Positions 7,752 to 17,081 are shown, counted from the stretch's first letter. The stretch: 64,000 nt of DNA from Azospirillum brasilense (GCF_005222205.1 NZ_CP032346.1:1781096-1845095), one strand, 5' to 3'. The notes: generated by a model not told the origin, from the letters alone. Program-made: numbers and translations.

Positions 7752-8822
7752 TCACTCGTCGGTGTGGTTCTTGGTGTTGCGGTGCGCCAGATAGGCGAGA
7801 CCGGCGAACACCGTGGCGGGGGCGATCATGCCCGCGTAGAGCGTGTGCTGGATGCCTTCCGACAGGGTCGGATAGCCCTTCTCCGGCACGTTGGTGGGCA
7901 GGTTCAGCTTGTCGAACGGCACGGCGGACACCGCGAGGCACTGGGTGCCGCCCAGCTCCTTCTCGCCGTAGATGTGCGGCTGGTAGGCCGCCTCGACCAG
8001 CTTCTCATGGCCGTCGCGCGGGCCGCCGACCTTGCCGGCGATGTCGCCGCGCGGGTAGTGCGCGTGTTCGCCCACCTTCAGCGCGGTGCGGCGCTTGGCC
8101 TCCGCCTTGAGGTCCTCCGTGCGGCCGAACAGCGTCGCCCCGGTGGGGCAGACGTCGGCGCAGCCCGGAAGCTCGTTCTTGGCGAGCTGCTGCTTGCAGA
8201 GCTGGCACTTTTTGATCTCGCCGAAGGCGTCGTTGTAATCGTACTTCGGCACGCCGAACGGGCAGGACAGCACGCAGTAGCGGCAGCCGATGCAGGCGCT
8301 CGGGTCGTGGTTGACGATGCCGGTCCTGGCGTCCTTGGTCATCGCCGACACCGGGCAGACCGACACGCAGGACGGATCGGCGCAGTGCAGGCACTGCCGC
8401 TTGATGAAGGCGAAGCCGTTCTCCGCCGCGTCCTTGGTGGCGCCGGTGCCGTGGCTGTAGGCCTTGATGACGTTCAGCGTCCTGGCCGACAGCTCCACCG
8501 GGCTGTCGTAGATCGGCTTGTCGCCGCCCCCGGCGTTCCAGCCCTGCTGGGCCGGGCCGACATCGGGCGGCATGTGGTTGACCTCCTTGCAGGCGGTCAC
8601 GCAGGCCTTGCAGCCGATGCACAGCGTGCTGTCGTAGAGCAGGCCGACCGCCTCGGGCGGCAGCGGCTTGGGCGGGCGCTGCAGCGCGTTGGCCTCCGGC
8701 GGGGCGGCGACCACGGTGGTGCAGGCCGCGGCGGCCGCCGCCGCGCTGCCCTTGACCGCGTTCCGCAGGAAGCCGCGCCGTGAGACCGATGTCTTGCTTT
8801 TCGACATCATGTTCTTAGACAT
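7752..8822 (-). CDS. hybA: Hydrogenase iron-sulfur electron-transfer protein HybA
   Basis: The 356-residue protein begins with a twin-arginine signal (SRRGFLR, R15-R16, followed by an alanine-rich stretch). It has 16 cysteines in four ferredoxin-like clusters: CIGCKACVTAC from residue 68, CLHCADPSCVSVCP, CIGCRYCVLSCP, and CQLC paired with CADVCP, implying four [4Fe-4S] centres. A single hydrophobic helix near the C-terminus (AGMIAPATVFAGLAYLA) anchors it on the periplasmic face. It relays electrons from the small subunit to HybB. It starts 9 bp after hybO and is clearly in the same operon. Other in-frame ATGs at codons 5 and 6 are possible starts. Confidence 0.93.
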   Translation of the reverse strand: MSKNMMSKSKTSVSRRGFLRNAVKGSAAAAAAACTTVVAAPPEANALQRPPKPLPPEAVGLLYDSTLCIGCKACVTACKEVNHMPPDVGPAQQGWNAGGGDKPIYDSPVELSARTLNVIKAYSHGTGATKDAAENGFAFIKRQCLHCADPSCVSVCPVSAMTKDARTGIVNHDPSACIGCRYCVLSCPFGVPKYDYNDAFGEIKKCQLCKQQLAKNELPGCADVCPTGATLFGRTEDLKAEAKRRTALKVGEHAHYPRGDIAGKVGGPRDGHEKLVEAAYQPHIYGEKELGGTQCLAVSAVPFDKLNLPTNVPEKGYPTLSEGIQHTLYAGMIAPATVFAGLAYLAHRNTKNHTDE

Positions 8823-8831
8823 GGCGTCACC

Positions 8832-9995
8832 TCACTCGGCGGCGGTGGAGGAGGATTCGGTCTTCGCATCCTGCTTGCCGAGCCGGCTGGAGATGACGGC
8901 GCCGGCGCCGACCGCCGCGCCGGCGATGCCGGCGACCACCGCCGCGGCCCCGGCCGACATGCCCTCGCCCTTCTCGACGGCGACCGCCGGGTAGGTGTTG
9001 GGCGGCGCCACCGACTTCAGCGAGGCCAGCTCATGGATGCTCTTGGTGAAGCCGACGCCCTTCTCGGTGCAGCCGAAGCAGGGATGGCCGGTGCCCACCG
9101 GCCAGGTGCCCTGGCCGACGTCGTTGAAGCCGATGGACGGACAGTTCGCGTAGGTCTCCGGACCCTTGCAGCCGAGCTTGTAGAGACAGTAGCCCTGGCG
9201 GTGGCCGTAGTCGCCGAACTCCATGGCGAAGCGCCCGGCGTCGAAATGCGGGCGGCGCTCGCAGTTCTCGTGGATCAGCCGGCCGAAGGCGAACTTCGGG
9301 CGCATCTTGTCGTCCAGCTCCGGCAGCTTGCCGAAGGCGACGAAATGCAGCACCAGCGAAAGGAAGTTGTAGGGGTTCGGCGGGCAGCCGGGGATGGAGA
9401 CGACCGGCTTGTCCTTGATGATCTCGTTCAGGCCGACGGCGCCCGTGGGATTGACGCCGGTCGACGGCCAGCCGCCCCAGGAGGAGCAGGAGCCCATGGA
9501 GATCACCGCGGCCGCGCCCTTGGCGCACTCCAGCACGGCGTCCTTGTAGGTCTTGCCGGCGACCTTGCAGTAGACGCCCCCGTCCTTCGTCGGGATGGAG
9601 CCGTCGGTGACCATCAGGTACTTGCCCCAATTGTCCTTCATCGCCTGCTGCTTCCAGTTCTCGGCCTGGTGGCCGGAACCGGTCATCAGCGTCTCGTTGT
9701 AGTCGAGCGAGATGGTGTCGAGGATCAGCGTCTCGAGCGACGGGTGGTGGGTGCGCAGGAGCGATTCGGTGCAGCCGGTGCAGGCCTGGCCCGACAGCCA
9801 GATCACCGTCGGGCGCGGCGCCGCCACGGCGGCGTTGGCGATCTTCACGCCGAAGGCGGGGGAGAGACCCAGCGTGGCGGCCACGCCCGTGCAGTAGGCC
9901 AGGAATTCCCGGCGGGACAGGCCGGCCAGCGCACCCTCATACTCGTCGAGATCGCCGATGTGCTCGGCGTCGAGATCCACATGTCCGTCGGGCAT
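8832..9995 (-). CDS. hybO: [NiFe] hydrogenase small subunit HybO
   Basis: This subunit holds the iron-sulfur relay next to the active site. It has a twin-arginine signal SRREFLAY, then WLSGQACTGCTES (proximal cluster), GSCSSWGG, IPGCPPNP, and the later CF.GC motif region (HPCFGCTEKG). A C-terminal alanine/glycine-rich hydrophobic helix anchors it in the membrane. The frame extends upstream to 10106, but the start MPDGHVDL at 9995 is chosen because GGGGGAAA sits just before it and the twin arginines then fall near residue 26. It is first in the hybOABC operon. The 320-bp region upstream holds a perfect FNR-type box. Confidence 0.94.
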   Translation of the reverse strand: MPDGHVDLDAEHIGDLDEYEGALAGLSRREFLAYCTGVAATLGLSPAFGVKIANAAVAAPRPTVIWLSGQACTGCTESLLRTHHPSLETLILDTISLDYNETLMTGSGHQAENWKQQAMKDNWGKYLMVTDGSIPTKDGGVYCKVAGKTYKDAVLECAKGAAAVISMGSCSSWGGWPSTGVNPTGAVGLNEIIKDKPVVSIPGCPPNPYNFLSLVLHFVAFGKLPELDDKMRPKFAFGRLIHENCERRPHFDAGRFAMEFGDYGHRQGYCLYKLGCKGPETYANCPSIGFNDVGQGTWPVGTGHPCFGCTEKGVGFTKSIHELASLKSVAPPNTYPAVAVEKGEGMSAGAAAVVAGIAGAAVGAGAVISSRLGKQDAKTESSSTAAE

Positions 9996-10192
9996 GACTT
10001 TCCCCCAAAGACCCTTTTGCATTGATCCGCTGGCCGCCCGGTCGCCGGACGCCGGATGCGCAGCACGCCACGGCGCGTCCTGGGAAACCCGATGCGGGAA
10101 ACCCATGGTGCGGCGTAATCCCTATCGATTGTAGGGGTATTTGGGCGCGAAACGCTCGCCGGCATTGCACCAGTTTCGATGCGGGCGCGGCA

Positions 10193-10206
10193 TTGATCTA
10201 CATCAA
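10193..10206. promoter_or_regulatory. Perfect FNR-type box upstream of hybO
   Basis: TTGATCTACATCAA is an exact match to the FNR/Anr/FixK consensus TTGAT-N4-ATCAA. It sits about 200 bp before the hybO start. The neighbour on the other side (the chemoreceptor) ends, rather than starts, in this gap, so hybO is the only plausible target. Low-oxygen activation of the hydrogenase operon is the natural reading. The rest of the 9996-10315 gap holds only this box and the chemoreceptor terminator as far as I can see. Confidence 0.8.
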
Positions 10207-10269
10207 GTTGGGTATGTGGCGGGTAAGCTTCGAACGCCAGGGGCGCATAAGCGGAAAGGATGCGTCGGG

Positions 10270-10307
10270 AAAAGCCTTCTTCCCGGCATGAAGGCCGGGA
10301 AGAAGGC
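10270..10307 (-). terminator. Terminator of the chemoreceptor gene
   Basis: GCCTTCTTCCCGGC (10274-10287) and its exact complement (10294-10307) form a 14-bp stem with a 6-base loop. Read leftward, it is followed by TTTT (10273-10270) and lies 8 bp past the stop of the gene at 10316. This separates the chemoreceptor from the hyb promoter region. Confidence 0.85.
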
Positions 10308-10315
10308 GAGGGGGG

Positions 10316-12007
10316 TCAGACCGCCTTCATCTGGCGGGTGAAGTCGTCCACATCGGTTTGCAGGGTGCGCGCATGAACCGACAGGCCCTTGGCGGCGCTC
10401 AGCAGGCCGCCGGCGGCCTCACCCGTGTGGTCGGCGGACTGCGACACGCCGGAGATGGTCGAGGAAACCTCCTGCGTGCCGATGGCGGCCTCCTGCACGT
10501 TGCGGGCGATTTCCTGGGTGGCGGAGCCCTGCTGCTCCACCGCGGCGGCGACGTTGGTGCTGATGTCGCTGATCCGCTCGATGGTGCCGACGATGCCGCT
10601 GATCGCGCCGACCGCCTGCTGGGTCTCGCTCTGGATGGCGACGATCTGGGCGGAGATCTCCTCGGTGGCGCGGGCGGTCTGGTTGGCGAGGCTCTTCACC
10701 TCCTGCGCCACCACCGCGAAGCCCTTGCCGGCCTCGCCGGCGCGGGCCGCCTCGATGGTCGCGTTTAGCGCCAGCAGGTTGGTCTGGCTGGCGATCTCGG
10801 TGATGAGGTTGACCACCGCGCCGATCTTTTCCGCCGCCTGGGCGAGCCCCTGGATGGTGCTGTTGGTGCGCTGGGCCTCCTGCTCGGCCTCGCTGGCGAT
10901 GCGGGCGGCCTCGCCGAGGCGCTGGCTGATCGAGCCGATGGAGGTGGACAGCTCCTCGGTCGCCGCCGCCACGGTCTGGACGTTGCCGGTGGCCTGCTCC
11001 GCCGCGGCGGCGACGGTCGAGCTGCGGCGCGAGGCGTCGGCGGCGGAATGGGTCAGCGATTCGGCGCTGCTGCGGATGTTGTCGGCCTCCCCGTTCAGGG
11101 TGCGGCACAGCCCCTCGATCTTCTGGGTGAAGCCGTGGGTCAGGGACTCCAGACGTTCCTGGCGCTGGCGGCGCACGTCGATCTCGCGGCGTTCCTGCTC
11201 GGCCAGATCGTTGGCGCGGCGCAGCCCGTCGCGGAAGACCAGGACGGCCTCCGCCATGTCGCCGACCTCGTCGCCCTGGCCGGTGCCGGGCACCTCGGCT
11301 CCGGTGTTGCCGGCGGCGATGGTCTTCATCGCCGCGGTCATCCGGGCGATGGGGCGCGCGATCATGTCGCGGGCGACCAGAACGGCCAGCAGGACGCCGA
11401 AGAGCACGCCGCCGACGCCGATGGCGAGCATCAGGGTGGTCCACTGCCGGCGGGCCGACTCCAACTGGTCGTGCAGACGGTCGATCATGGCGTCCTGATC
11501 GGCGCTGAGCGCCTGGATCGCGGCGTTGAGCGCCTGGCGGTTGCTGCGGTTGGCGTCGTTGTCACCATAGGCCCGGGCGTCCGCCGGGCTCTTCTCACGG
11601 GCGAGGCGCACCGTTTCGGTGCGGAAGCGGATGAAATCCTCGGCCTTCGCCGCCACCGGCGCCAGCGTGGCCTGTCCCTCCGCCGGGGTCAGGCGCTTCA
11701 GGGTGCCGAGCCGCTCGCCGAGGGTGTTCAGATTGTCCAGCAGGGGCTTGCCGAACTTGTCGACCTCGGCGCGGTCGCGGGCCATGTAGACGCCGCGCGA
11801 GTCCATGACGACGGCCAGGACGAGCCCGTTGAGCTGCTCGCCGAGCACCTGCCGGTCCGACGCGCGTTCGATGGCCTCGGACTTGCCGGCCAGATCCTGC
11901 ATGGCGGCCAGCCCCATGAGGCCGGTCACCGCGGCCACCGCCGCCTGCAGCCCCACGAGAAGATAGACCTTCGGCCCGATTCTTAGATTCTTAAGCGCTT
12001 TCAACAT
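10316..12007 (-). CDS. Methyl-accepting chemotaxis protein
   Basis: A 563-residue transmembrane chemoreceptor. One membrane helix near residues 8-32 and a second near 193-215 flank a periplasmic helical sensor of about 160 residues without an obvious named ligand domain. A HAMP linker follows, then a coiled signalling domain with the conserved hairpin tip EIASQTNLLALNATIEAARAG and FAVVAQEVKSLA, which contacts CheA/CheW. There is no CheR-docking pentapeptide at the C-terminus (it ends TRQMKAV). The start MLKALKN is chosen over one five codons upstream because GGGGACG lies at the right distance. Ligand unknown. Confidence 0.93.
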   Translation of the reverse strand: MLKALKNLRIGPKVYLLVGLQAAVAAVTGLMGLAAMQDLAGKSEAIERASDRQVLGEQLNGLVLAVVMDSRGVYMARDRAEVDKFGKPLLDNLNTLGERLGTLKRLTPAEGQATLAPVAAKAEDFIRFRTETVRLAREKSPADARAYGDNDANRSNRQALNAAIQALSADQDAMIDRLHDQLESARRQWTTLMLAIGVGGVLFGVLLAVLVARDMIARPIARMTAAMKTIAAGNTGAEVPGTGQGDEVGDMAEAVLVFRDGLRRANDLAEQERREIDVRRQRQERLESLTHGFTQKIEGLCRTLNGEADNIRSSAESLTHSAADASRRSSTVAAAAEQATGNVQTVAAATEELSTSIGSISQRLGEAARIASEAEQEAQRTNSTIQGLAQAAEKIGAVVNLITEIASQTNLLALNATIEAARAGEAGKGFAVVAQEVKSLANQTARATEEISAQIVAIQSETQQAVGAISGIVGTIERISDISTNVAAAVEQQGSATQEIARNVQEAAIGTQEVSSTISGVSQSADHTGEAAGGLLSAAKGLSVHARTLQTDVDDFTRQMKAV

Positions 12008-12242
12008 GCTGGACGTCCCCATTGCGGCGGTCTTGGGCCGCCTCTGTGCATGACGATAATGAGGTGCCTATAGGTTTCCGAAGCGTTAAATCGTTCTATG
12101 ACACGTTGCCGCGTCATCATTGGGCAGGAACTGGGCGAAACGCATATTGTTTTTGATGCGAACTAATTTTTTCGGGAATATCCGAGGTTGCGGCGTGTTC
12201 GTCTTCATAGGGGGGCAACGCGTCGGACTTGGCAGGTGGATC

Positions 12243-12512
12243 ATGAAACCCATCGCGGCCGTCGTCGCAAGGATCGCTCAATTCTTCGTTGCCGCACTTC
12301 TTCTGATGCTGGTTCTGATGCTGGCGGCATGCGGGGAGGGTGGCTCGTCCCACGGGGGCGATTACGTGGTCGGCTATGGCGCAAGCGGGCCGGTCTACAC
12401 GCTGGGCCTTGGCCTTCCAGCCTACCGGCTCGAGCCGCGGACCTACTGGAACTACCCGGACTACCGCGGCAACGGACCAACGATCGAACTGGCGGGTCGC
12501 CCCAATAACTGA
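12243..12512 (+). CDS. Small lipoprotein of unknown function
   Basis: The 89-residue product has a hydrophobic signal ending in the lipobox LAAC (Cys30), so it should be lipidated and held in the inner or outer membrane. The mature part is short, rich in Gly, Tyr and Pro, with no recognised domain. AGGTGG lies just before the ATG at 12243; longer in-frame starts would place extra residues before the signal. It stands alone between the chemoreceptor and adenine deaminase, with about 100 bp on its right side. Confidence 0.7.
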   Translation: MKPIAAVVARIAQFFVAALLLMLVLMLAACGEGGSSHGGDYVVGYGASGPVYTLGLGLPAYRLEPRTYWNYPDYRGNGPTIELAGRPNN

Positions 12513-12617
12513 CCGCATGACTGACCGGGCGGTTGACGTTACGGAAAATCCGATTGAAGGGTCCCCCCCGGCCATTTACCTAAAGAAGACTTGGAACGGG
12601 CAGGGCGAGGCGGAGCG

Positions 12618-14327
12618 ATGGCGGTCACCCGGGACGAATTGAAGACGCGCATCGGCCAGGCCCTGGGCGAAACGAAGGCCGATCTGGTCATCAAGAACAC
12701 CCGTTTCCTCAACGTCGTCACCGGCGAGACCGCCGCGGGCGACATCGCCCTGTGCGGCGACCGCATCGTCGGCACCTACGAATCCTATGACGGGGTGGAG
12801 GAGATCGACGGGTCCGGGCTGACCGTCGTCCCGGGCTTCATCGACACCCACGTCCATTGCGAATCCACCTGCGTCACGCCGATGGAGTTCGACCGCTGCG
12901 TCCTGCCGCGCGGCACCACCACGGCGATCTGCGACCCGCATGAGATCTGCAACGTGCTGGGCGAGAAGGGGCTGCGCTACTTCCTGGACTGCGCCGAGGG
13001 GACGGCGCTGGACCTGCGGGTGCAGCTCTCCTCCTGCGTGCCGGCGACGGAACTGGAGACGTCCGGCGCGCGGCTGGAGGCGGCGGACCTGCTGCGCCAC
13101 AAGGACCACCCGAAGGTGCTGGGGCTGGCGGAGTTCATGAACTTCCCCGGCGTTTTCCACAAGGTGGACGGGGTGCTTGACAAGCTGGCCGCCTTCGACG
13201 GGCGCCACATCGACGGCCACGCCCCGCTGCTCAGCGGGCGGGAGCTGAACGCCTATCTCTCCTGCGGCATCCGCAACTGCCACGAGACGACCAGCGCGCC
13301 GGAGGCGATGGAGAAGCTGCGCAAGGGCATGCAGGTGCTGATCCGCGACGGGTCGGTGTCGAAGGACGTGCACGCGCTGGCCCCGGTGATCCAGCCGGAA
13401 ACCTCGCCCTTCCTGGGCTTCTGCACCGACGACCGCAACCCCCTCGACATCGCCGAGGAGGGGCACATGGACCATCTGATCCGCAGCGCGATCCGGCTCG
13501 GCGCCCCGCTGGCCCATGTCTATCGCGCCGCCACCTGGTCGGCGGCGCGCGGCTTCGGCCTGTTCGACCGCGGGCTGATCGCGCCGGGGCAGCGCGCCGA
13601 CCTCGTCCTGCTGGACGATCTGGCGGAGTGCGCGGTCAACCGGGTCATCCGCAACGGGCGGGTGGTGACCCCGGAGACCTTCGCCGGGCGCCCGGCGGTC
13701 AGCCCGGTGGGGCTGCGCTCCGTCAAGCTCCACCCGGTGACGGCGGAGGATTTCGCGGTGCCCGCCGGCGGGTCCGTCCAGTCGGTGATCGGCGTTCTGC
13801 CCGGCAAGATCATCACCGCCCATCTGCGGCTGGAGGTGCCGGCCAGGAACGGCAAGCTGGTGGCCGATCCCGACCGCGACATCCTGAAGATCTGCGTCTT
13901 CGCCCGCCACGGCACCAACCAGAATGTCGGGCGCGGCTTCGCCAGCGGCTTCCAGTTCCGCGAGGGCGCGCTGGCCTCCTCGGTCGGGCACGACAGCCAC
14001 AACATCTGCGTGGTCGGCGCGTCGGACGAGGACATGGCCATCGCCGTCAACCGCCTGATCGAGCTTCAGGGCGGCTTCGTCGCGGTGCGCAACGGCAAGG
14101 TCGTGGGTGAACTGGCCCTGCCGCTGGCCGGGCTGATGAGCCTGGAGCCCTTCGAGACGGTGGAGCGCCACCTGCGCAGCCTGCGCGCCTCGGTGAAGGA
14201 AATGGGCTGCCCGCTGGCCGAGCCCTTCCTGCAGCTGGCCTTCCTGCCGCTGCCGGTGATCCCGCATCTGAAGATCACCGACCGCGGGCTGGTGGATGTC
14301 GACAAATTCGCGCTTGTGGAAGCGTGA
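12618..14327 (+). CDS. ade: Adenine deaminase
   Basis: A 569-residue amidohydrolase that converts adenine to hypoxanthine plus ammonia in purine salvage. It has the metal-binding motif DTHVHCES at residues 76-83, the DPHEICNVLG segment typical of Ade, the GHAP motif and the late SVGHDSHNICVVG segment specific to this family. Length matches bacterial adenine deaminases (about 560-600). The start MAVTRDEL at 12618 follows GGCGGAG. The gene is followed by a small hairpin (14330-14346, CCGGCA/TGCCGG) without a T-tract. Confidence 0.93.
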   Translation: MAVTRDELKTRIGQALGETKADLVIKNTRFLNVVTGETAAGDIALCGDRIVGTYESYDGVEEIDGSGLTVVPGFIDTHVHCESTCVTPMEFDRCVLPRGTTTAICDPHEICNVLGEKGLRYFLDCAEGTALDLRVQLSSCVPATELETSGARLEAADLLRHKDHPKVLGLAEFMNFPGVFHKVDGVLDKLAAFDGRHIDGHAPLLSGRELNAYLSCGIRNCHETTSAPEAMEKLRKGMQVLIRDGSVSKDVHALAPVIQPETSPFLGFCTDDRNPLDIAEEGHMDHLIRSAIRLGAPLAHVYRAATWSAARGFGLFDRGLIAPGQRADLVLLDDLAECAVNRVIRNGRVVTPETFAGRPAVSPVGLRSVKLHPVTAEDFAVPAGGSVQSVIGVLPGKIITAHLRLEVPARNGKLVADPDRDILKICVFARHGTNQNVGRGFASGFQFREGALASSVGHDSHNICVVGASDEDMAIAVNRLIELQGGFVAVRNGKVVGELALPLAGLMSLEPFETVERHLRSLRASVKEMGCPLAEPFLQLAFLPLPVIPHLKITDRGLVDVDKFALVEA

Positions 14328-14482
14328 CCCCGGCAATTCCTGCCGGACGGGGTGCGGATCTTGCCGGCCCCTTCGGCGGGAGCCCCGGATCAACCCTTTG
14401 AAAATCATGGAAAGCCACTTGGCCCGCCGTCTGCAAGGGGCGGCCCGACGAACGCGAAGAATGCCGGTCGGAGGGGCGTGCC

Positions 14483-15199
14483 ATGGTTGGAATGAGCGAC
14501 ATCAGCGGATTGGCGCAGAGCATCCAGACGTCCATCGACGCGGCGATGAAGCGCGTCCAGGAGCAGGCCAAGCAGGCGACCGACGCCAAGCCCAGCGGTG
14601 ATGTCCAGGAGTACGAGCAGACCGTCCGCAAGTCCGCCCTGAACGCGGCCCCCTTCGCCACCAACGTCGGCACGCTGGTGAAGGACACCAGCCGTCTGAA
14701 CGTGCTCAGCACTCTGGCCGCCAACGATCCGGCGGACTTCTACAAATTCAACCTGGCAACGCCCGGCGAGGTCGCCCTCGGCCGCGTCGGCGACACCGGC
14801 GTGCGCGTCCAGCTGATGGACAAGCAGGGCAAGATCATCGCCGACAGCAACAGCGAAGCCGGCGGCACCTACGACGCCTACAAGAAGTTCGAGGCGGGCA
14901 CCCTGTCGCTCGACCGTGGCGACTACACGCTGCGCGTCTCCCGCGACAAGGGCGTGGCGGCGAAGGAGGAGAAGAACTACGGCCTCCAGCTCCGCATGGG
15001 CGACTACAGCAAGGACTACGACACCATCGCCAAACAGCCGGCCAAGGGCGACAACCCGCTCCAGCAGACGCCGCAGCTCCAGCGCCTGACCTCCCTGCTG
15101 ACCGGCGGCACGACGACCAGCTCCGGCGCGCTGGGGATCCTCACCGGCGGAAGCGGCGGCTACAGCGGGCGCGGGTCCCTGCTGAACGGGCTTTTCTGA
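14483..15199 (+). CDS. Hypothetical protein with PPC-like domain
   Basis: A 238-residue protein with no signal peptide. Residues about 55-170 resemble a bacterial pre-peptidase C-terminal (PPC) type beta-sandwich: DPADFYKFNL, a run of short strands, then QLMDKQGKIIADSN and DYTLRVS. Such domains usually occur in secreted proteins, often with hemolysin-type or repeat regions. The N-terminus (SDISGLAQSIQTSIDAAMKR) is amphipathic and the C-terminus is Gly/Ser/Thr-rich, as in some proteins leaving by type I secretion, but this is only suggestive. GGAGGGGCG precedes the ATG. I do not recognise a specific function. Confidence 0.75.
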   Translation: MVGMSDISGLAQSIQTSIDAAMKRVQEQAKQATDAKPSGDVQEYEQTVRKSALNAAPFATNVGTLVKDTSRLNVLSTLAANDPADFYKFNLATPGEVALGRVGDTGVRVQLMDKQGKIIADSNSEAGGTYDAYKKFEAGTLSLDRGDYTLRVSRDKGVAAKEEKNYGLQLRMGDYSKDYDTIAKQPAKGDNPLQQTPQLQRLTSLLTGGTTTSSGALGILTGGSGGYSGRGSLLNGLF

Positions 15200-15259
15200 G
15201 GCGCGAGGCGCCGGCGGCGGCTACACTGCCGGTCCGCCGAAGCCGGAGACCACGCCGCC

Positions 15260-16075
15260 ATGACCCCTGAAGAGCTGTTTCGCGCCGTCGCCGACTACGT
15301 CGCGGAGCATCAGGGAAAGGCCGGCCAGCAGGATTTCTTCCGGGCGATCCACCGGCAGGCCCTGAAGGGCATGGGGCTGGTCAACGACGCCGACATCCAG
15401 GCCACCGGCGAGGCCGGGGTTCTCCGCTATATTCAGGGCGAGCTGGCGCGGCGCGGTGTCCCGGACGCCGACGCCGTGATCGTCGACGTCGGCGCCAACG
15501 TCGGTGTCTACACGGCGGCGGCGCTCGACCGTTTCCCGGCGGCGACCGTGTGGTCCTTCGAGCCGTCGCCGACGGCCTTCCGCGCGCTGTGCGAGACGGC
15601 GGCGCGCTATCCCGGACGTTGCCGTCCCGTCAACCTTGGCCTGTCCGACCGCGCCGGCGCGGCGATCCTGCACGGCGACCGGCCCGGCTCGACGCTGGCG
15701 TCCCTCCACAACCGCGCGATCCGCGAGTTTCAGGAGGGCGGGAGCGGCGAAACCGTTCGTCTGGCGACGCTGGACGGATTCTGCGCTGAGACCGGCATCG
15801 ACCGCGTTCATTTCCTCAAGATCGACGTCGAGGGTCACGAGATCGCCGTCCTGGATGGAGCGCGCGGCCTTCTCGACCGGCGAGCCGTCGATTTCATCCA
15901 GTTCGAATTCGGCGGCTGCAATCTCGATTCCCGGACTTTCCTGCGCGACTTCTGGAGCCGGCTGGACGGCTTCGCCGTCTGCAAAATCGTCAAGGACGGG
16001 CTTTACCGCCTGTCCGCCTACTCCGAATTCGACGAGATCTTCGCGTACCAGAATTTCCTCGCCATCCGCCAGTAG
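15260..16075 (+). CDS. FkbM family methyltransferase
   Basis: The 271-residue product has the FkbM-type SAM-binding core: VDVGANVGVYTAAAL (motif I, about residue 75), SFEPSPTAFRAL, and the KIDVEGHEIAVLDGAR segment that is the strongest family mark. FkbM enzymes usually O-methylate sugars or polyketides, often in polysaccharide or natural-product clusters, but no such cluster surrounds this gene. It is convergent with the EamA transporter, the two stops being only 19 bp apart. Confidence 0.88.
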   Translation: MTPEELFRAVADYVAEHQGKAGQQDFFRAIHRQALKGMGLVNDADIQATGEAGVLRYIQGELARRGVPDADAVIVDVGANVGVYTAAALDRFPAATVWSFEPSPTAFRALCETAARYPGRCRPVNLGLSDRAGAAILHGDRPGSTLASLHNRAIREFQEGGSGETVRLATLDGFCAETGIDRVHFLKIDVEGHEIAVLDGARGLLDRRAVDFIQFEFGGCNLDSRTFLRDFWSRLDGFAVCKIVKDGLYRLSAYSEFDEIFAYQNFLAIRQ

Positions 16076-16094
16076 GGGCACGGTCTGTCGACCA

Positions 16095-16943
16095 TCAGGC
16101 GGCGAGGCGCAGCGACGCGGCGCCGAGCACGATGACGACGCCGGAGGCCAGGCGCACCGGGCCGACCCGCTCCTTGAGCACCAGCGCGGCCAGCGCCATG
16201 GCGAACAGGATCGAGGTCTCGCGCAGCGCCGCCACCACGGCGACCGGCGCCAGGGTCATCGCCCAGAGCGCGAGCCCGTAGGAGGCGATGCTGGCCGCCC
16301 CGCCGGCCAGCGCCACCATCCAGCGCCGGCGGGCGTGGCTCAGGAAGCCCCGCGCGTCGCGCAGCAGAGCCCCGCCCACCATGGGCACGCTCAACAGCAG
16401 GAAGCACCACAGCGTGTAGCCGGCCGGGGCGCCGGACAGCCGCACGCCGATGCCGTCCACCACCGTGTAGGCGGCGATCACCAGGGCGTTGGCGAGGGCG
16501 CAGGCGTTGCCCCGCCATGATCCCGACAGGGCCGGTCCCCGCCCCAGCAGGGTCAGCCCGAGGATTCCCCCGCAAACCAGCAGCGTTCCCATCCAGGCGC
16601 CGGCGGACAGCCCCTCGCCCAGCAGCAGGCCGCTGCACAGCGCCACGAGCAGCGGCGGCGTGCCACGCATCAGCGGATAGGCGTGGCTCATCGCCCCGTC
16701 GCGGTAGGCGGCGGCGAGCAGCCGGAAATAGGCGACGTGCAGCACCGCCGTCACGCCGAGATAAGGCGCGCTGGCGAGCGACGGCGCCGGAACGACGGGG
16801 AGCAGCAGCAGGGCGATGAAGGCGGAACCGGCGACCACCAGGACCGCGTCGGAGGCGTTGCCGCCGCCGGCCTTCAGCGCGGTGTTCCAGCCGGCATGGA
16901 GAAGGGCGCCGGCCAGGACGGCGAGAAGGGCTTCGGTGGGCAA
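16095..16943 (-). CDS. EamA/DMT-superfamily transporter
   Basis: About ten hydrophobic helices in two EamA repeats, the typical layout of drug/metabolite exporters. Motifs such as ALLHAGWNTALK near the N-terminus and LRETSILFAMALAALVLKERVG in the second repeat are usual for the family. The frame is open far upstream, but homology begins at PTEALLAVLAG, with no ATG nearby; a TTG at 16943 is the likely start, giving 282 residues. Substrate unknown. A second EamA gene starts divergently at 17082. Confidence 0.82.
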   Translation of the reverse strand: MPTEALLAVLAGALLHAGWNTALKAGGGNASDAVLVVAGSAFIALLLLPVVPAPSLASAPYLGVTAVLHVAYFRLLAAAYRDGAMSHAYPLMRGTPPLLVALCSGLLLGEGLSAGAWMGTLLVCGGILGLTLLGRGPALSGSWRGNACALANALVIAAYTVVDGIGVRLSGAPAGYTLWCFLLLSVPMVGGALLRDARGFLSHARRRWMVALAGGAASIASYGLALWAMTLAPVAVVAALRETSILFAMALAALVLKERVGPVRLASGVVIVLGAASLRLAA

Positions 16944-17081
16944 GAGGGGAGCCGTGGTCGGGGGAGGGGACGATGCGGGCGGAGGGGCGGCCTGCGGCCC
17001 GCCGGGCGGCAGGATACACGCACAGGTTCGGTGCCGGACAGTCCAATTGCCTGCCGTCCTTCTTTGCGCTAAGCGTTCGCC

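Noticed and set aside
4794..8783. A 1329-codon plus-strand frame opposite hybC-hybB-hybA
   Set aside because: Its product is low-complexity Arg/His/Val text without motifs and is fully explained as the complement of three well-recognised hydrogenase genes.
9996..10192. Possible sigma-54 promoter upstream of hybO
   Set aside because: A TGGC-like stretch is present but lacks the properly spaced GC element of a -24/-12 promoter.
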